Assembly: GCA_011009095.1 (NCBI GenBank)
Contig: VTPC01000391.1
Span: 314,707 to 378,706 of the forward strand
Direction of reading: 5' to 3'
DNA from: Ignelater luminosus
Taxonomy: Eukaryota > Arthropoda > Insecta > Coleoptera > Elateridae
Length of the DNA stretch: 64,000 nucleotides
The position numbers and the translations under genes are program-made. Positions 62,683 to 64,000 of this stretch are shown here, one piece after another; position 1 is the stretch's first letter, and each line of letters starts with the position of its first letter. Below the pieces are notes generated by a model that saw only the letters and a list, made by a program, of their open reading frames with translations, had not been told where the DNA came from and ran no database searches.

Positions 62683-63691
62683 TACAGGGTGATTCCGAAA
62701 TAAAGGGTATCCTCTTAAAGGTGGATAGCAGTGTGATAGTACATACATTTGCGATAAAAAACGGTAGGTAAAAATAGCATAGTTTCCTAGAAAAATGCGA
62801 TTGAAGTTTAATCGCTAAGCCAAGCCGGTCCTGCTCTCATACTTTTACTTAAGCAAAATTCGATAGGGATTGACTGACTGTCCTTGTCATTGGCAGGTAG
62901 TTCTTGCTATTTATGTGAGGGGTATAATAGTTTATCTGGTTTCTACAATGCCATAAAGGAACTTTTACTTTTTAATCTGCAAACGGAAAAATATTAAAAT
63001 TTTACTGTTGGTGATTTTTTTTTGTAAACTTCCGAAGAACCAAAAACTTCAATAAGCATTATGCTACATAAATAAAAATTAGTTGAATTTATTAAATTGA
63101 ATTAAATACAGAGGTGACAGTTAGCAGTACCTTCCATACGCATGTTTCATTCAAGTAGTATGTGTAATCAATTGCCATTTAAAATGTTTCCTATTTATGT
63201 GACTAAATAATAATAAGGGATTAAAATGTTGCTTGTGAGACTGGAGTCTAATTGTTCGTAACATAAATATTGTTATTATTTTTTTACTGTTTTAACGAAT
63301 TTCAACAACCCTGCATGTTAAACATACTTCAGATTTAAGAAGGGAAAGTTGTAAAATGTCCAGGGGTAGCTTATGATGGCATTTATTGTTCATTGTGCTA
63401 CTACAGCTGCACTATTAGTTCCAAGAAAATAGGCATGTCTGGTAAATTTTCGTTCTTGCACTACAAGGGTTTAAAAACACCGTAAATCTCCTTAACTTTC
63501 ATTTTTTAAGGCGACTATACAAGAAACACTTTTCTTTTTCTAACCAGAGACGGCTTCAGTTTTTAATATTTAGGAAAATTGTGAAAATTCTCAACTTTCA
63601 CGGAGCCACTTCGTTTTTTCATTTTTTGCTTTCATTTAGCCTCACTTATCACCTATTAAAAGGATACCCTTTATTTCGGAATCACCCTGTA
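62683..63691. mobile_element. TIR element (ACAGGGTGATTCC family), ~1 kb, non-coding
   Basis: The left end TACAGGGTGATTCCGAAATA then AAGGGTATCCT and the right end are reverse complements over about 32 bp. TA follows the right end. The element begins exactly where the foldback element ends, so it used that element's TA target or was itself the neighbour's target. No transposase is visible in six frames, so it is a non-autonomous DNA transposon or large MITE. Confidence 0.85.
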
Positions 63692-63759
63692 TAATAAAAA
63701 CTAACTCCACTATGAGGGATCTATTTGTTCATATGTGAGCAAAATATGATTTTTAATTT

Positions 63760-64000
63760 TTAGTGAATTTCTGAACTTGGGTGCAGCTCTGCACTAGTTC
63801 GATGAGTACAAAATGAACATTAAATTAAGAATGCTATTTTTAACCTAAGATATTGAAATTGGCGTTCTACTAGATTTTTAGCACATATTCCTTGTTGTGG
63901 GTCTCATCCTAAATTAATCTTGCCCTTAGTTAGTATTGCGAAAACTCTAGAAACACATCAACTTTAACATAGTATCTCTAACAGCCACCTACCAAAAAAA
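63760..64000. repeat. decayed dispersed repeat, copy 3 (runs off the window)
   Basis: CTTGCCCTTAGTTAG then AACACATCAACTTTAAC (about 63930-63970) matches 31209-31255 (CTTGTCCTTGGTTAG then ACACAGCAACTTTAC). It continues past the window end. Confidence 0.5.

Overview
This is nuclear DNA from an animal, almost certainly an insect. It is AT-rich throughout, with spliced genes on GT-AG introns, very long introns, a TTK-type BTB protein, a TRMT9B/fire dancer-type methyltransferase gene, and many relics of insect-type IS630-Tc1-mariner, pogo-like, Ty3/gypsy and non-LTR elements. I cannot name the species. A run of 100 N (26710-26809) marks a scaffold gap.

I can defend only two host genes. (1) On the minus strand, a seven-coding-exon gene (CDS 8169 down to 5709) encodes a 396-residue protein with an N-terminal BTB/POZ domain and a C-terminal HMG box. 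All six introns have GT-AG ends and keep the frame; a 5' leader exon near 8542-8670 is likely. (2) On the plus strand, a gene of the TRMT9B (KIAA1456; Drosophila fire dancer) family has coding exons at 35076-35235, 45673-45776, 45891-46240 and 52130-55400, which join in frame to 1294 codons. Its 5' leader starts upstream of 35058, possibly in a CpG-rich block near 19.7-20.9 kb. If so, the gene spans about 35 kb and dominates the window.

Layout: 1-5.5 kb is non-coding with a 36-bp tandem duplication, a MITE and a transposase relic; 5.5-8.7 kb is the BTB-HMG gene; 9.79-12.68 kb is a complete but disabled pogo-like transposon with TIRs and subterminal repeats; 13.6-17.6 kb is a graveyard of MITEs and two different Ty3/gypsy relics; 18.8-21 kb has a GGACGTCC cluster and a CpG-rich block with X-box-like and CRE palindromes; 25.27-28.06 kb is a Tc1-like element with a younger, GC-richer mariner inside it; 35.1-55.4 kb is the TRMT9B gene, whose introns hold a LINE relic, a MITE, a tRNA-headed SINE candidate and a foldback element; 55.4-64 kb is 3' flank with a second foldback element and an abutting TIR element.

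The most unusual observations are the BTB plus MATA/SOX-like HMG architecture, two foldback transposons whose central transposase relic lies in opposite orientations, and the subterminal repeat arrays of the pogo-like element. I found no CRISPR array, operon or clearly new multi-gene system. Splice models come from reading the sequence and have no transcript support.
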